Origin: Bacillota bacterium
GTDB taxonomy: Bacteria; Bacillota; Clostridia; Lachnospirales; Cellulosilyticaceae
Assembly: GCA_023436395.1 (NCBI GenBank)
Contig: JAEZJJ010000071.1
Coordinates: 1-15,409, forward strand
Length of the DNA stretch: 15,409 nucleotides
Direction of reading: 5' to 3'
The translations under genes and the position numbers were made by a program. Position 1 is the stretch's first letter, and every line of letters begins with the position of its first letter. Below the pieces are notes generated by a model. The model saw nothing but the letters and a program-made list of their open reading frames with translations. It was not told where the DNA came from and did no database searches. Shown piece after piece: positions 1-8,413 of this stretch.

Positions 1-33
1 ATTAAAGGTGTAGGCTTTAAAACTGTTCTTTAA
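1..33 (+). CDS. C-terminal end of an upstream gene (partial)
   Basis: Frame 1 is open from the window edge and reads IKGVGFKTVL followed by TAA at 31-33. The stop lies inside the ribosome-binding sequence of the next gene (AAGGAGGG, 32-39), an arrangement typical of an operon. In Clostridia the gene before this FtsW/PBP pair is often an FHA-domain protein, but ten residues are too few to identify it. Both the assignment and its reality as a gene are inferred from position. Confidence 0.35.
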   Translation: MKGVGFKTVL

Positions 34-45
34 GGAGGGAATCTT

Positions 46-1416
46 TTGGGGTATTTTAATTTAATGATTTTACTAAGTCGCTATATTTTTGCAGGCTTTG
101 GTATTTTATTTATGCTAGTTGCCTTTAGCTTTATGAAGCCCTTTGTTAATTATTCTTTAGGAAGCAGAAAAGAGAAAAATAAGTTTTTATCCCTTTGTTT
201 ATACTGTTTTCACCTAGCAGGGGTGAGTATACTCATGGGCAAACAAGCAGATAATGATATGAAGATTGCCATAGCCCTTAATGGGATTGCCGTTTTGCTG
301 TTATTTATAATAGCCATGTGGATTTTAAGAATCATGAAAAGACATCATGAACTCATCTTGTGGCAACTCATGTTCTTTTTAACAGACATTGGATTTTTAA
401 TCATCGAGCGTTTGGATCATGAGATGGCAACGAAGCAAATTGCAGCTTATATCATAGGGGTAGTGATTGCCCTTATTTTCCCAAGTTTATTCTCCATTTT
501 GATAAAACCTAATAACAAATATATTTATTTAGGCGTTTTAGTAGTCACCATGTTTCTTCCTTTTGTGGCAGGAACCAAGATATTAGGGGCAACGAACTGG
601 GTAAGTATTGGTGGCTTTTCTTTTCAACCTTCAGAGATTGGAAAGGTCGCCCTTGTCTTGTTCTTGGCCTCCACCTTAAGTGATGGTGAACGGCAAAAGC
701 AAGGATATCGGGGCCTTGTTTTCCCAGGGGTAGTGGTGATAGCTTCCTTAGGCTGTTTAGTACTACAAAAGGATTTAGGTGCAGTATTACTATACTATCT
801 TACGGCTTTACTGATGGTATTTGTAGCTACGCAAAGCTTCTTGCTTCCTGGATTAGGCCTTTTAGCAGGGAGTGTAGGGAGTGTGATAGCCTATTTCTTG
901 TTTGGACATATTCGTGTGAGAGTAGCTGCATGGCTTAATCCATGGGCAGATATTGCAGGGAATGGTTATCAAGTGGTGCAAGGTTTATTTGCTATGGGCA
1001 CTTGGGGCTGGCTAGGCAGTGGGCTGACGAGAGGGAATCCAGGGAAAATTCCTTATGCTGTTTCGGACTACATTTTTGCAGCAGCTTGTGAGGAATTTGG
1101 TAATATCATAGGTATAGTCATCTTATTTGCTTACTTAGGGATTATTTTACTTTGTCTTCAAGTAGCCTTTCGCTATAGTCATGCCTTTTATCGCCTAGTT
1201 ATTATTGGAATTGCCACGATTTTTGCAATGCAAACCTTTATTATTATAGGGGGAGTGCTTAAACTGATTCCTCTAACAGGTATTACGACACCTTTCATGA
1301 GTGCAGGTGGAAGTTCCATGGTAGTGAGCATGGGAATGATAGGACTCATTACTTACTTCTCTTACAAGGGCAGAATGAATGAAGGGAAGGAGGAAGTAAA
1401 AAATGAACAAGGGTAA
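46..1416 (+). CDS. FtsW/RodA/SpoVE family peptidoglycan glycosyltransferase
   Basis: This is a polytopic membrane protein of 456 residues in the SEDS family, which polymerises lipid II into glycan strands together with a partner class B penicillin-binding protein. Many hydrophobic segments run through the whole length. Family signatures are visible: FQPSEIGK, LQKDLGAVLLYY (Asp243 fits the conserved catalytic Asp of SEDS proteins), and PLTGITTPFMSAGGSS near the C-terminus. The start is TTG at 46, chosen because AAGGAGGG (32-39) sits about 6 bases before it; the next ATG (64) is too far from that site. The gene overlaps the following PBP gene by 14 bases, so the two are probably translationally coupled and their products act as a pair. 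Whether it serves division, elongation or sporulation cannot be read from the sequence, so no symbol is given. Confidence 0.93.
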   Translation: MGYFNLMILLSRYIFAGFGILFMLVAFSFMKPFVNYSLGSRKEKNKFLSLCLYCFHLAGVSILMGKQADNDMKIAIALNGIAVLLLFIIAMWILRIMKRHHELILWQLMFFLTDIGFLIIERLDHEMATKQIAAYIIGVVIALIFPSLFSILIKPNNKYIYLGVLVVTMFLPFVAGTKILGATNWVSIGGFSFQPSEIGKVALVLFLASTLSDGERQKQGYRGLVFPGVVVIASLGCLVLQKDLGAVLLYYLTALLMVFVATQSFLLPGLGLLAGSVGSVIAYFLFGHIRVRVAAWLNPWADIAGNGYQVVQGLFAMGTWGWLGSGLTRGNPGKIPYAVSDYIFAAACEEFGNIIGIVILFAYLGIILLCLQVAFRYSHAFYRLVIIGIATIFAMQTFIIIGGVLKLIPLTGITTPFMSAGGSSMVVSMGMIGLITYFSYKGRMNEGKEEVKNEQG

Positions 1417-2914
1417 AAAGAGTGTTCAAGAACGTAAGATGATTTACACCATAGCTGCTATTTTTATTTTAATGTTTGCAGTGCTTATTGGTTATATGGC
1501 GTATTTTACTATTTTCAAACAAAAACAAATGGCTGTTCATCCTCAAAATACACGTTTAAATAGCTTGGAGTCTGAAGTAATTAGGGGCAATATTTATGAT
1601 ACGTATACGAAGCTTTTAGCCACTACAACGCAAGAGGGTGAAAGGAGCTATCCTTATAAAAATCTTTATTCACATCCTATTGGTTACTCTCAAAGTGGCA
1701 AAATGGGGATAGAAGCCTTAGCAAATCAGCAATTACTTTATCCAAGCTATGACTTGGTATCTCTCTTTAAAGCCGTTTTTATGAATAAAAAGTTTGAAGG
1801 GCGAGATGTGGTGCTCACTTTAGATCATCATTACCAAGAAGCTATTGCCCAGGCTATGGAAGGAAGACGTGGTGGGGTAGTGGTGATGGAAGCAACGACA
1901 GGAAAGATTAAAGGGATGTATAGTACACCTAACTTTGATCCTAATAAAATAGTGGCAAACTGGTCAGCCCTGAACACAGATACAGAAGATACACCACTCC
2001 TCAATAGGGCAACTAAAGGTTTATATCCTCCAGGCTCTATCTTTAAGATTGTCACGACTTTAGCCTATATGCAAAGTCATGAAGGAGAACCTTTAGACTT
2101 TACCCATAATTGTACAGGAAGTATTAGTGGGAAAGATTATACCATCAAGTGTTTTAATCAAACAGCTCATGGAAACGTAGATTTAAAAGAAGCTTTTGCA
2201 AAGTCTTGTAATACCTACTTTATTGCCCTAGCAGAGAGCCTCCCAGCAGGAGCACTAAAGACAGCTGCTGAATCTGTAGGCTATAATCACTCCTTGGATT
2301 TTGATATGGATTATTCCGTTAGTCGTTTTAGTCTTAATGAGAAAGGTTCATATGATAATAGCAAGGAGACACAAACTGGCGATAAAAAAGGAACAGATAA
2401 AACTGATGCAGATAACACTGACACAGTACCTATAAGTTCTGACTTTGAAAAGGCAGCTACTGCTATTGGACAAGGGAAAACTTTAACGACGCCTCTCCAT
2501 ATGGCGATGTTAGCCGCTGCTATTGTAAATGATGGATTGGAAATGAAACCTTATCTAATTGAATACTCTATGAACAAAAATGGAAGTATCAAAATGAGTA
2601 ATAAACCAAAGCAGATGGGGCCCTTAATGACAGAAGCCCAAGCCAAATTTCTACAAGAGCTTATGGAGAGGGTTGTAGACCATGGAACAGCAGTTTCCCT
2701 TCCAGAAAAAGGGCTAATTGTAGGTGGAAAAACAGGAACGGCGCAAAATGAAACAGAAGCAGATCATTCTTGGTTTATGGGATATGCCAAAGACCCAGAA
2801 GGGAAAAAAGCACCTATTGCCTTTGCAGTCGTTGTAGAAGGTGGCGGCAAAGGGGCACAGTCTTTAACAGTGTCTGATAGTATTTTAAAGGCTTATCGTA
2901 GTAGTGAAGAATAG
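1403..2914 (+). CDS. Class B penicillin-binding protein (peptidoglycan transpeptidase)
   Basis: This 503-residue D,D-transpeptidase cross-links peptidoglycan peptides outside the membrane. A single N-terminal membrane anchor lies at residues about 13-37. All three active-site motifs are present: SIFK with nucleophile Ser212 and Lys215, SCN at 268-270, and KTG at 443-445. The segment RGNIYD near residue 61 is typical of the N-terminal dimerisation region of PbpA/PBP2-like proteins, and that region is short here. The start ATG has GGAGG just upstream inside the end of the SEDS gene; the 14-base overlap points to a coupled glycosyltransferase/transpeptidase pair. One oddity is a hydrophilic insert rich in Asp, Thr and Lys at about 313-345, between the SxN and KTG motifs. 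The catalytic set is complete, so the enzyme should be active. Confidence 0.94.
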   Translation: MNKGKKSVQERKMIYTIAAIFILMFAVLIGYMAYFTIFKQKQMAVHPQNTRLNSLESEVIRGNIYDTYTKLLATTTQEGERSYPYKNLYSHPIGYSQSGKMGIEALANQQLLYPSYDLVSLFKAVFMNKKFEGRDVVLTLDHHYQEAIAQAMEGRRGGVVVMEATTGKIKGMYSTPNFDPNKIVANWSALNTDTEDTPLLNRATKGLYPPGSIFKIVTTLAYMQSHEGEPLDFTHNCTGSISGKDYTIKCFNQTAHGNVDLKEAFAKSCNTYFIALAESLPAGALKTAAESVGYNHSLDFDMDYSVSRFSLNEKGSYDNSKETQTGDKKGTDKTDADNTDTVPISSDFEKAATAIGQGKTLTTPLHMAMLAAAIVNDGLEMKPYLIEYSMNKNGSIKMSNKPKQMGPLMTEAQAKFLQELMERVVDHGTAVSLPEKGLIVGGKTGTAQNETEADHSWFMGYAKDPEGKKAPIAFAVVVEGGGKGAQSLTVSDSILKAYRSSEE

Positions 2915-2941
2915 ATTTATAGTAATGAGATAAGTGATATC

Positions 2942-2991
2942 AAAAGTAGGTTAACTTAGAATGAATAGTATCTGAGTTAGCCTACTTTTTT
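2942..2991 (+). terminator. Rho-independent terminator of the FtsW/PBP operon
   Basis: A 17-pair stem (2943-2959 with 2972-2986, AAAGTAGG...CCTACTTT, two G-U pairs) is followed by a T run at 2986-2991. It begins 28 bases after the PBP stop codon, so it closes the cell-wall operon. Confidence 0.88.
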
Positions 2992-3060
2992 CTTCGGTTT
3001 ATAATAAGAAAGAGAATAGCTCATAAACCTGATAATGAGACTCTCATAAGAAAAGTATAA

Positions 3061-3109
3061 TATGCACATCATATTTATGTTAGGCATATTTTGTGTTATA
3101 ATGAGCATA
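3061..3109 (+). promoter_or_regulatory. Promoter and possible autoregulatory operator of the DinJ-type antitoxin
   Basis: A consensus -10 hexamer TATAAT lies at 3097-3102, with no good -35. Around it are repeated TATG/CATA half-sites (TATGC at 3061, CATA near 3070, TATG near 3076, CATA near 3085 and 3105). Antitoxins of this family usually bind such palindromes through their ribbon-helix-helix fold. The promoter is fairly safe; the operator is inference. Confidence 0.45.
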
Positions 3110-3136
3110 ATTAAAGTGTGAAGGAGTGTGAGTGAT

Positions 3137-3409
3137 ATGGCTACCACAAGTATGAATATTCGTATGGATAGTGAAATTAAAAAGCAAGCACAAGAGTTAT
3201 TTGCTCAATTTGGCCTAGATATGACCACAGCCATCAATATGTTTTTAAGACAATCTATTAGAGAGCAGGGTATCCCATTTCAACTAAAAATTAATACGCC
3301 TAATCAAGTAACTTTAGAAGCATTTGAGGAAGGTGAAAGATTGATCAACGATCCTAATGCACAAAGATTTTCAAGTGTAGAAGCATTGTTTGAGGAACTT
3401 AATTCATGA
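3137..3409 (+). CDS. RelB/DinJ family antitoxin (apparently orphan)
   Basis: This protein of 90 residues begins MATTSMNIRMDSEIKK and continues with a helix-rich DMTTAINMFLRQSI segment and IPFQLKI, the classic pattern of the RelB/DinJ ribbon-helix-helix antitoxins that neutralise RelE/YafQ-type mRNA interferases and repress their own operon. ATG at 3137 is preferred over GTG at 3128, because AAGGAG (3121-3126) touches the GTG but sits 10 bases before the ATG. The C-terminal region, which in relatives wraps the toxin, is present. No toxin gene follows. Only the first codons of one survive, overlapping the stop codon as ATGA. The antitoxin could persist as a leftover, as a regulator, or as protection against a related toxin elsewhere. 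Confidence 0.88.
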   Translation: MATTSMNIRMDSEIKKQAQELFAQFGLDMTTAINMFLRQSIREQGIPFQLKINTPNQVTLEAFEEGERLINDPNAQRFSSVEALFEELNS

Positions 3410-3426
3410 AGTACGAAATTCCATAG
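3406..3426 (+). pseudogene. Vestige of a YafQ/RelE-type toxin start
   Basis: ATG at 3406 overlaps the antitoxin stop (ATGA), the usual coupling in dinJ-yafQ and relBE operons. It reads MKYEI, a common way for these toxins to begin, then Pro and a TAG stop. A terminator follows 12 bases later. The rest of the toxin is absent, which suggests a deletion fused the first five codons to unrelated DNA. Six codons cannot prove homology; the case rests on position and overlap. Confidence 0.45.
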
Positions 3427-3437
3427 TGATTTGTTTT

Positions 3438-3469
3438 AAGCCCCAGGAATAATCCAAGGGCTTTTTTTT
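3438..3469 (+). terminator. Rho-independent terminator after the antitoxin
   Basis: The stem AAGCCC (3438-3443) pairs with GGGCTT (3458-3463) and is followed by an eight-T run (3462-3469). Confidence 0.8.
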
Positions 3470-3572
3470 GAGCCCAATTAGAGGAGATGAAGCAGTGAGT
3501 CAATTGTGATATGATGGTAACATCATAAGTGGAGATGATGACAGGAAACGACGGCTTTAAATGTTTGGAAAG

Positions 3573-3600
3573 TTGACAATATGTATATTTAAGGTATAAT
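3573..3600 (+). promoter_or_regulatory. Strong vegetative promoter of glutamate dehydrogenase
   Basis: A perfect -35 TTGACA (3573-3578) and a perfect -10 TATAAT (3595-3600) are separated by 16 bases. The leader to the start codon is about 65 bases. This predicts high, housekeeping sigma-driven expression. Confidence 0.85.
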
Positions 3601-3671
3601 ATATTGTTGTATTAAGAAAAAACAGAATTATACAATTGATTCTCGAAAAATAATTTAAGCGAGGGGATACC

Positions 3672-4958
3672 ATGGAAAAAAAATCTTACAATCCTTATGA
3701 AACAGCGCAATTTCAATTTGACAATGTAGCAGATAAACTTGATTTAGATCAAGCTACCCGCCAATTACTTCGTCAACCAAGCCGTGAATTTCATTTCACA
3801 ATTCCAGTAAAGATGGATGATGGCTCAACAGAGGTATTTAATGGTTACCGTATTCAACATAATGATGCCAGAGGGCCAGCAAAGGGAGGAATTCGATTCC
3901 ATCCTCAAGAAACCGTTGATACAATAAAGGCGCTTTCCATGTGGATGACATGGAAATGTGCAGTAGTAGATATTCCTCTAGGAGGAGGAAAAGGCGGTGT
4001 TATCTGTGACCCACATAAACTTTCTATGAGTGAGCAAGAGAGATTATGCCGCGGTTATGTAAGACAACTTGCTAAAAACATAGGACCAATAGCTGACGTA
4101 CCTGCACCAGACGTTATGACTAATGGGCAACATATGCTTTGGATGATGGATGAATATGAAACGATTCTTGGTGGACACTATCCAGGAACTATTACTGGTA
4201 AACCTGTGGGAATGGGCGGTTCTCTAGGACGTACAGAAGCTACAGGTTATGGTGTAGTATTTACATTAAGAGAAGCGTTGAAAAACCTAAATATTGATAT
4301 AACAACCAGTACAGCCAGTGTTCAAGGATTTGGTAATGTTGCAGAATACGCAGCTCGCCTTTATTCAGAATTAGGTGGTAAAGTTGTAGCTGTTTCTAGT
4401 TGGGACAATAAGGATAAGAAGTCTTATACGTTCCGTAAACTTGATGGACTTGATATTCAAAAAATGGTTGACATCAAGGATTCTTTTGGTACTATTGATA
4501 AAGATAAGGCTAAAGAGCTTGGGTGTGAAGTTTTAGCTGGTGATGAGTGGATTGCTCAGGATGTAGATATTCTTCTTCCATGTGCATTAGAGAATCAGAT
4601 TACACCAGTTACTTTTGAAAAAATGAGTGATCGCGTAAAGATCATATGTGAAGGAGCAAATGGTCCTACAACACCAGATGCAGATGAATTAATTAAAGCA
4701 AGAAATATATATCTTATTCCTGATTTCTTATGTAATGCAGGTGGAGTAACTTGCAGTTATTTTGAGCAAATTCAATGTAATATGAATTATTTCTGGTCAA
4801 AAGAAGAAGTTATGGAGAAATTAGATTACAAAATGACTAGCGCTTACCATGCAGTACATAACCTTGCCGTAGAAAAAGGCTTATATATGCGAGATGCAGC
4901 ATATGTTATTGCTATTAATCGTGTTGCAGATGCAGTAAAACTTCGCGGATGGGTATAA
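3672..4958 (+). CDS. gdhA: Glutamate dehydrogenase, Glu/Leu/Phe/Val dehydrogenase family
   Basis: This cytosolic enzyme interconverts glutamate and 2-oxoglutarate plus ammonia using a nicotinamide cofactor. Its 428 residues fit the clostridial catabolic type (about 420). The N-terminal dimerisation and substrate domain shows GPAKGGIRFHP (68-78), the catalytic lysine in GGGKGG (Lys107) and PAPDV with the proton-transfer Asp147. The C-terminal Rossmann domain carries GFGNVA at 219-224. The length and the absence of the longer N-terminus of the biosynthetic NADP enzymes suggest an NAD-linked fermentative role, but coenzyme choice is not certain from sequence. The ATG at 3672 follows GAGGGG (3661-3666). 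It is a single-gene unit with its own consensus promoter and a hairpin behind it. Confidence 0.96.
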   Translation: MEKKSYNPYETAQFQFDNVADKLDLDQATRQLLRQPSREFHFTIPVKMDDGSTEVFNGYRIQHNDARGPAKGGIRFHPQETVDTIKALSMWMTWKCAVVDIPLGGGKGGVICDPHKLSMSEQERLCRGYVRQLAKNIGPIADVPAPDVMTNGQHMLWMMDEYETILGGHYPGTITGKPVGMGGSLGRTEATGYGVVFTLREALKNLNIDITTSTASVQGFGNVAEYAARLYSELGGKVVAVSSWDNKDKKSYTFRKLDGLDIQKMVDIKDSFGTIDKDKAKELGCEVLAGDEWIAQDVDILLPCALENQITPVTFEKMSDRVKIICEGANGPTTPDADELIKARNIYLIPDFLCNAGGVTCSYFEQIQCNMNYFWSKEEVMEKLDYKMTSAYHAVHNLAVEKGLYMRDAAYVIAINRVADAVKLRGWV

Positions 4959-4991
4959 TATTTACGAGGGATGTTATAAAATAAATCAATA

Positions 4992-5035
4992 TGTCTGATA
5001 TTGTAGTGGCAAGGAATTGCTCACAATATCAGACA
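4992..5035 (+). terminator. Long hairpin after glutamate dehydrogenase
   Basis: There is a perfect 13-base inverted repeat (TGTCTGATATTGT at 4992-5004, ACAATATCAGACA at 5023-5035). A smaller GCAA/TTGC stem lies inside its loop. The T run behind it is weak and interrupted, so it is a probable terminator or mRNA-stabilising hairpin. Confidence 0.65.
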
Positions 5036-5054
5036 CATATTTACTTTTGTAACA

Positions 5055-5072
5055 GCCCTTTTTTTATAGGGC
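5055..5072. repeat. Short hairpin GCCCT/AGGGC with T-rich loop
   Basis: GCCCT (5055-5059) pairs with AGGGC (5068-5072) around a loop of mostly T. It lies 20 bases after the long hairpin and may be part of the same transcript end. The remainder of this 200-base gap shows no gene. Confidence 0.35.
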
Positions 5073-5161
5073 AATAGGAGAGGTGAATAATCTGCCTACA
5101 AATTCATCTTGTATTTTTTAATACATTTATTAGGTAAATTTCAAATCAAGGGGTAATAGAT

Positions 5162-8100
5162 ATGAATCGATTTAAAGATCAGGACTTGGATGTTTTAGTA
5201 GAAAGAGCTAAGGAACTGGAATGCTTTTATTTGGTGGATGAAGCTCTTGCAGCCCCTTCTCTTTCAGATAGTCTGTTTAAAGTCACAGAAGTAACACCAG
5301 TGGGGTTTCACGATTATATTAACTGCTCAGTTTATATTGTACTAGATGGTCAGACATATGCTACCAAACCTATCATAGCAAATGGTTATACATTACAGTC
5401 TGAAATTATACTGAATGGCGTATCCCATGGCTTGATTAAAGCAATGTACCCGAAACATATTTTTAAGGATGCAGATAGCGCTTTTCTTCCTGAAGAACAG
5501 AAGCTATTAGATAGCATTGCCCATCGTATTGCAGAAAAGCTTTTTAAAGTAAATTTCCAGCCTAAGAATCGATTTCGGGGAGATTGGGAAGCGATTATCA
5601 CCTTATTACACAATACAAATCGAAATATGCTGCTTTATGTATGTGAAAAAATGCTTGCTCATCTTGCCAAAACAAGTCCCAGTATAGTGGATGATATTTT
5701 TGATAAAATGGACTGGAAAAAATATAGAATCCAAGGTGAAATTAATTTCCCCTTAGAAACTTTACCGGCTTTTGACGTTACAAAATTAAGTCAGATACTA
5801 TTTTCCTATGCGGGCTCCTGCATGGAAGATGCCTCGATTTATAATTATATTAATTTATGGATTTATCAGGGAACAACCTATGAACTTATCAAAAAAATCG
5901 ATAAGAAAGATGCTGATTTAAAAGATATTACCCATGCGCTGTCACAATATATGAATGCAGTCAGGGGCAATGAAATGGTTAGTGAGGCTACAAAGCGGTG
6001 GCTGAGCGTAGAGTTAATACAAAGATTTCTAACTGATAAACCAACCATGGTCGCCAATGCTCATAAATATATTTCTATAGAAGCCCTTTGCAGCCTTCTT
6101 GATAATGTAATCTGTTCTCCAAAGAGCATTGGTAAAATAGGAGGCAAAGGCACTGGTTTCTTTATTGCCAATCAGATTATAGCCTCTCATATTGACGAAA
6201 ATCCAGAGTTTTCTAAGATTAAAGCCCCTAGAACCTGGTATATTACCGCCGATGAATTATCCACTCTGATTGAGCGAAATGGCCTAGATGAACTCAATGA
6301 GCATAAATACCGAGATATTATTGATATACGAACAAGTTATCCTAGAATTATTCATATGATGAAGAATTCCAAGTTTTCTTCTTATATTATAAATGAACTG
6401 GGACAAATACTGGAGAGCTGCCAAGATAAGCCTTTAATTATCCGATCTTCAAGTGTACTGGAAGATCAGATGGATACCTCCTTCTCTGGAAAATATAAAA
6501 GTCTTTTTATAGTCAATGCAGGGACCAAGGCAGAGAGACTACAGCAATTGATAGAGGGGATTTTAGAGGTTTATGCTTCTTTATTTAACCCAGATTCCAT
6601 TCAATATCGAAAAGAGCGTCATTTAATCGACTGTTCCGAACAAATGGGTATTATGATTCAGGAGGTAGTAGGAACCAGAGTGGGGCCTTATTTCTTTCCA
6701 CTCTATGCCGGAGTTGCTTTTAGCAATAATGAACTTAGGTGGTCCTCTAGAATTAGGCGGGAGGATGGTTTAGTGCGAATGGTAATGGGGCTAGGAACGA
6801 GGGCAGTGGACCGAATCGGAGATGATTATCCCATCTTGATTTCTCCAGGGCAACCAAACCTGCAGGTAAATCAGTTAGCAGCCGATTTAGTAAAGTATTC
6901 GCCTCAGATGATGGATGTGTTAGATGTTGAAAATAATTGCTTCTTAACCCTTCCTATTGCTCAGGTGATTAAGGAATATGGAAATCAAATCCCTCATATT
7001 AACTATGTGGCTTCTGTATTGAAGGAGGACATCCTAGTTGGCGTAAATGCATTTACAACCAACTTTAAATCAGATGAAGTGGTCATTACCTTTGATCATT
7101 TGGTCAGAAACACATCTATGATAAAGCTAATGCAGTCTGTGATGGTCTTGCTCAAAGAGAAGTTAGGGTATCCCGTTGACATTGAATTTGCCAGTGACGG
7201 TGATAATCTTTATTTGCTGCAATGCCGTCCGCAAAGCAGAAATTACGATAATAAACCTGTTGCCATTCCTCCTAATATACCTTTACCAAAAACTATTTTT
7301 ACAGCAGATAAATATATTTCCAATGGAAAGGTTACTGGAATTAAGACCATAGTATATGTGGATCCTGCATTATATGCAGCCCTAGAAAAACGTGAGGATT
7401 TAGTGAATGTAGCCTATGCAATCAGCCACCTGAACAGTATCCTTCCTCGAAAGAGCTTTATTTTAATGGGGCCAGGACGATGGGGGAGCCGTGGTGATAT
7501 TAAGCTGGGTGTTCCTGTTGCCTATTCGGACATTAATAATACAGCCATGCTCATTGAAATTGCAGGAAAGGAGTCAAAGTTTCAGCCAGAGCTCTCCTTT
7601 GGCACACATTTTTTCCAAGACCTGGTGGAAGAAAATATCAAGTACCTTCCTCTTTATCCAGAAGACAATCACATTATTTTTAATAAATCTATATTTTCAA
7701 ATAAGAATAATTTCCTAGGAGAGATGGTTCCGTCCTACGCCTATTTAAGTGACGTGATTAAAGTCATTCGGGTAGAAAAAGTCGGCTTCGATAAAGAACT
7801 GGTTGTCTTAATGAATGCTGATTTGCAAAAAGCGATTGCTTATCTCGATTCCCCTTCCAAGTCTATGGAGACATCTGGTGTTGACCAGATAGGAGAAGAG
7901 AGTATAGAAGAGAATAAGGAAGACTATGGCTGGAAATGGCGTCATTATATGGCGGAACAAATAGCCGCAGGGATAGATATGCATGCTCTTGGAGTAAAGG
8001 GCATCTATCTTTTTGGAAGTACTAATAATTGTACGGCAAGGTGTAATAGTGATATTGATCTGCTCATTCATTTTGATGGCAGCGATGCTCAGAAGGAGAA

Positions 8101-8290
8101 GCTTTCTAACTGGCTTGATGGCTGGAGTATGGCTTTATCCGGAATGAATTATTTAAAAACAGGATATCATTCCGATGGACTTTTAGATATCCATTATGTT
8201 ACAGATCAAGATATTGCGAATAAAAACTCTTATGCTATAAAAATAAATTCTATATATGACCCTGCTTTTCCCCTTCGCATTAGGAATTAG
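5162..8290 (+). CDS. PPDK/PEP-synthase-type ATP-grasp protein fused to a nucleotidyltransferase domain
   Basis: This is a 1042-residue multidomain protein of unknown reaction. Residues 40-128 resemble the ligand-sensing segment found before some histidine kinases and PEP-synthase-like proteins (GVSHGLIKAMY, then EEQKLLDSIAHRIAEKL). Residues 130-320 are helical. Residues 324-690 form a pyruvate phosphate dikinase N-terminal ATP-grasp domain: GKIGGKGTG, then PLIIRSSSVLEDQMDTSFSG (424-443), and YLLQCRP at 684-690. The phosphohistidine and PEP-binding domains of true PPDK or PEP synthase are missing. Residues about 710-880 hold the conserved MGPGRWGSRGDIKLGVP region seen in this subfamily. After an acidic linker (897-920), residues 945-1042 form a nucleotidyltransferase fold: GS at 952-953, ten residues, then DID (Asp964, Asp966), with a third acid at Asp1009. 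AAGGGG (5148-5153) supports the start. It is a monocistronic unit; its substrates are unknown. Confidence 0.82.
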   Translation: MNRFKDQDLDVLVERAKELECFYLVDEALAAPSLSDSLFKVTEVTPVGFHDYINCSVYIVLDGQTYATKPIIANGYTLQSEIILNGVSHGLIKAMYPKHIFKDADSAFLPEEQKLLDSIAHRIAEKLFKVNFQPKNRFRGDWEAIITLLHNTNRNMLLYVCEKMLAHLAKTSPSIVDDIFDKMDWKKYRIQGEINFPLETLPAFDVTKLSQILFSYAGSCMEDASIYNYINLWIYQGTTYELIKKIDKKDADLKDITHALSQYMNAVRGNEMVSEATKRWLSVELIQRFLTDKPTMVANAHKYISIEALCSLLDNVICSPKSIGKIGGKGTGFFIANQIIASHIDENPEFSKIKAPRTWYITADELSTLIERNGLDELNEHKYRDIIDIRTSYPRIIHMMKNSKFSSYIINELGQILESCQDKPLIIRSSSVLEDQMDTSFSGKYKSLFIVNAGTKAERLQQLIEGILEVYASLFNPDSIQYRKERHLIDCSEQMGIMIQEVVGTRVGPYFFPLYAGVAFSNNELRWSSRIRREDGLVRMVMGLGTRAVDRIGDDYPILISPGQPNLQVNQLAADLVKYSPQMMDVLDVENNCFLTLPIAQVIKEYGNQIPHINYVASVLKEDILVGVNAFTTNFKSDEVVITFDHLVRNTSMIKLMQSVMVLLKEKLGYPVDIEFASDGDNLYLLQCRPQSRNYDNKPVAIPPNIPLPKTIFTADKYISNGKVTGIKTIVYVDPALYAALEKREDLVNVAYAISHLNSILPRKSFILMGPGRWGSRGDIKLGVPVAYSDINNTAMLIEIAGKESKFQPELSFGTHFFQDLVEENIKYLPLYPEDNHIIFNKSIFSNKNNFLGEMVPSYAYLSDVIKVIRVEKVGFDKELVVLMNADLQKAIAYLDSPSKSMETSGVDQIGEESIEENKEDYGWKWRHYMAEQIAAGIDMHALGVKGIYLFGSTNNCTARCNSDIDLLIHFDGSDAQKEKLSNWLDGWSMALSGMNYLKTGYHSDGLLDIHYVTDQDIANKNSYAIKINSIYDPAFPLRIRN

Positions 8291-8305
8291 GGTAGAGTAC
8301 GTGAG

Positions 8306-8364
8306 AAGGACTTTCGGCGCAGTTTGAAGTTTGTTATAAATTTCAAGGCCTGAAAGTCCTTTTT
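8306..8364 (+). terminator. Terminator of the ATP-grasp/nucleotidyltransferase gene
   Basis: The stem AAGGACTTTC (8306-8315) pairs with GAAAGTCCTT (8352-8361), followed by a T run to 8364. The loop itself contains a TTGAA/TTCAA stem. It separates this gene from the convergent LysR gene. Confidence 0.85.
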
Positions 8365-8413
8365 GAATAAGTTATAAACTTTCTCAAAGCAGGATACCTT
8401 TTTTATTTAAAAA

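Noticed and set aside
7808..8071. Minus-strand reading frame inside the ATP-grasp/nucleotidyltransferase gene
   Set aside because: It lies opposite a well-supported domain, has no recognisable motif, and is a shadow.
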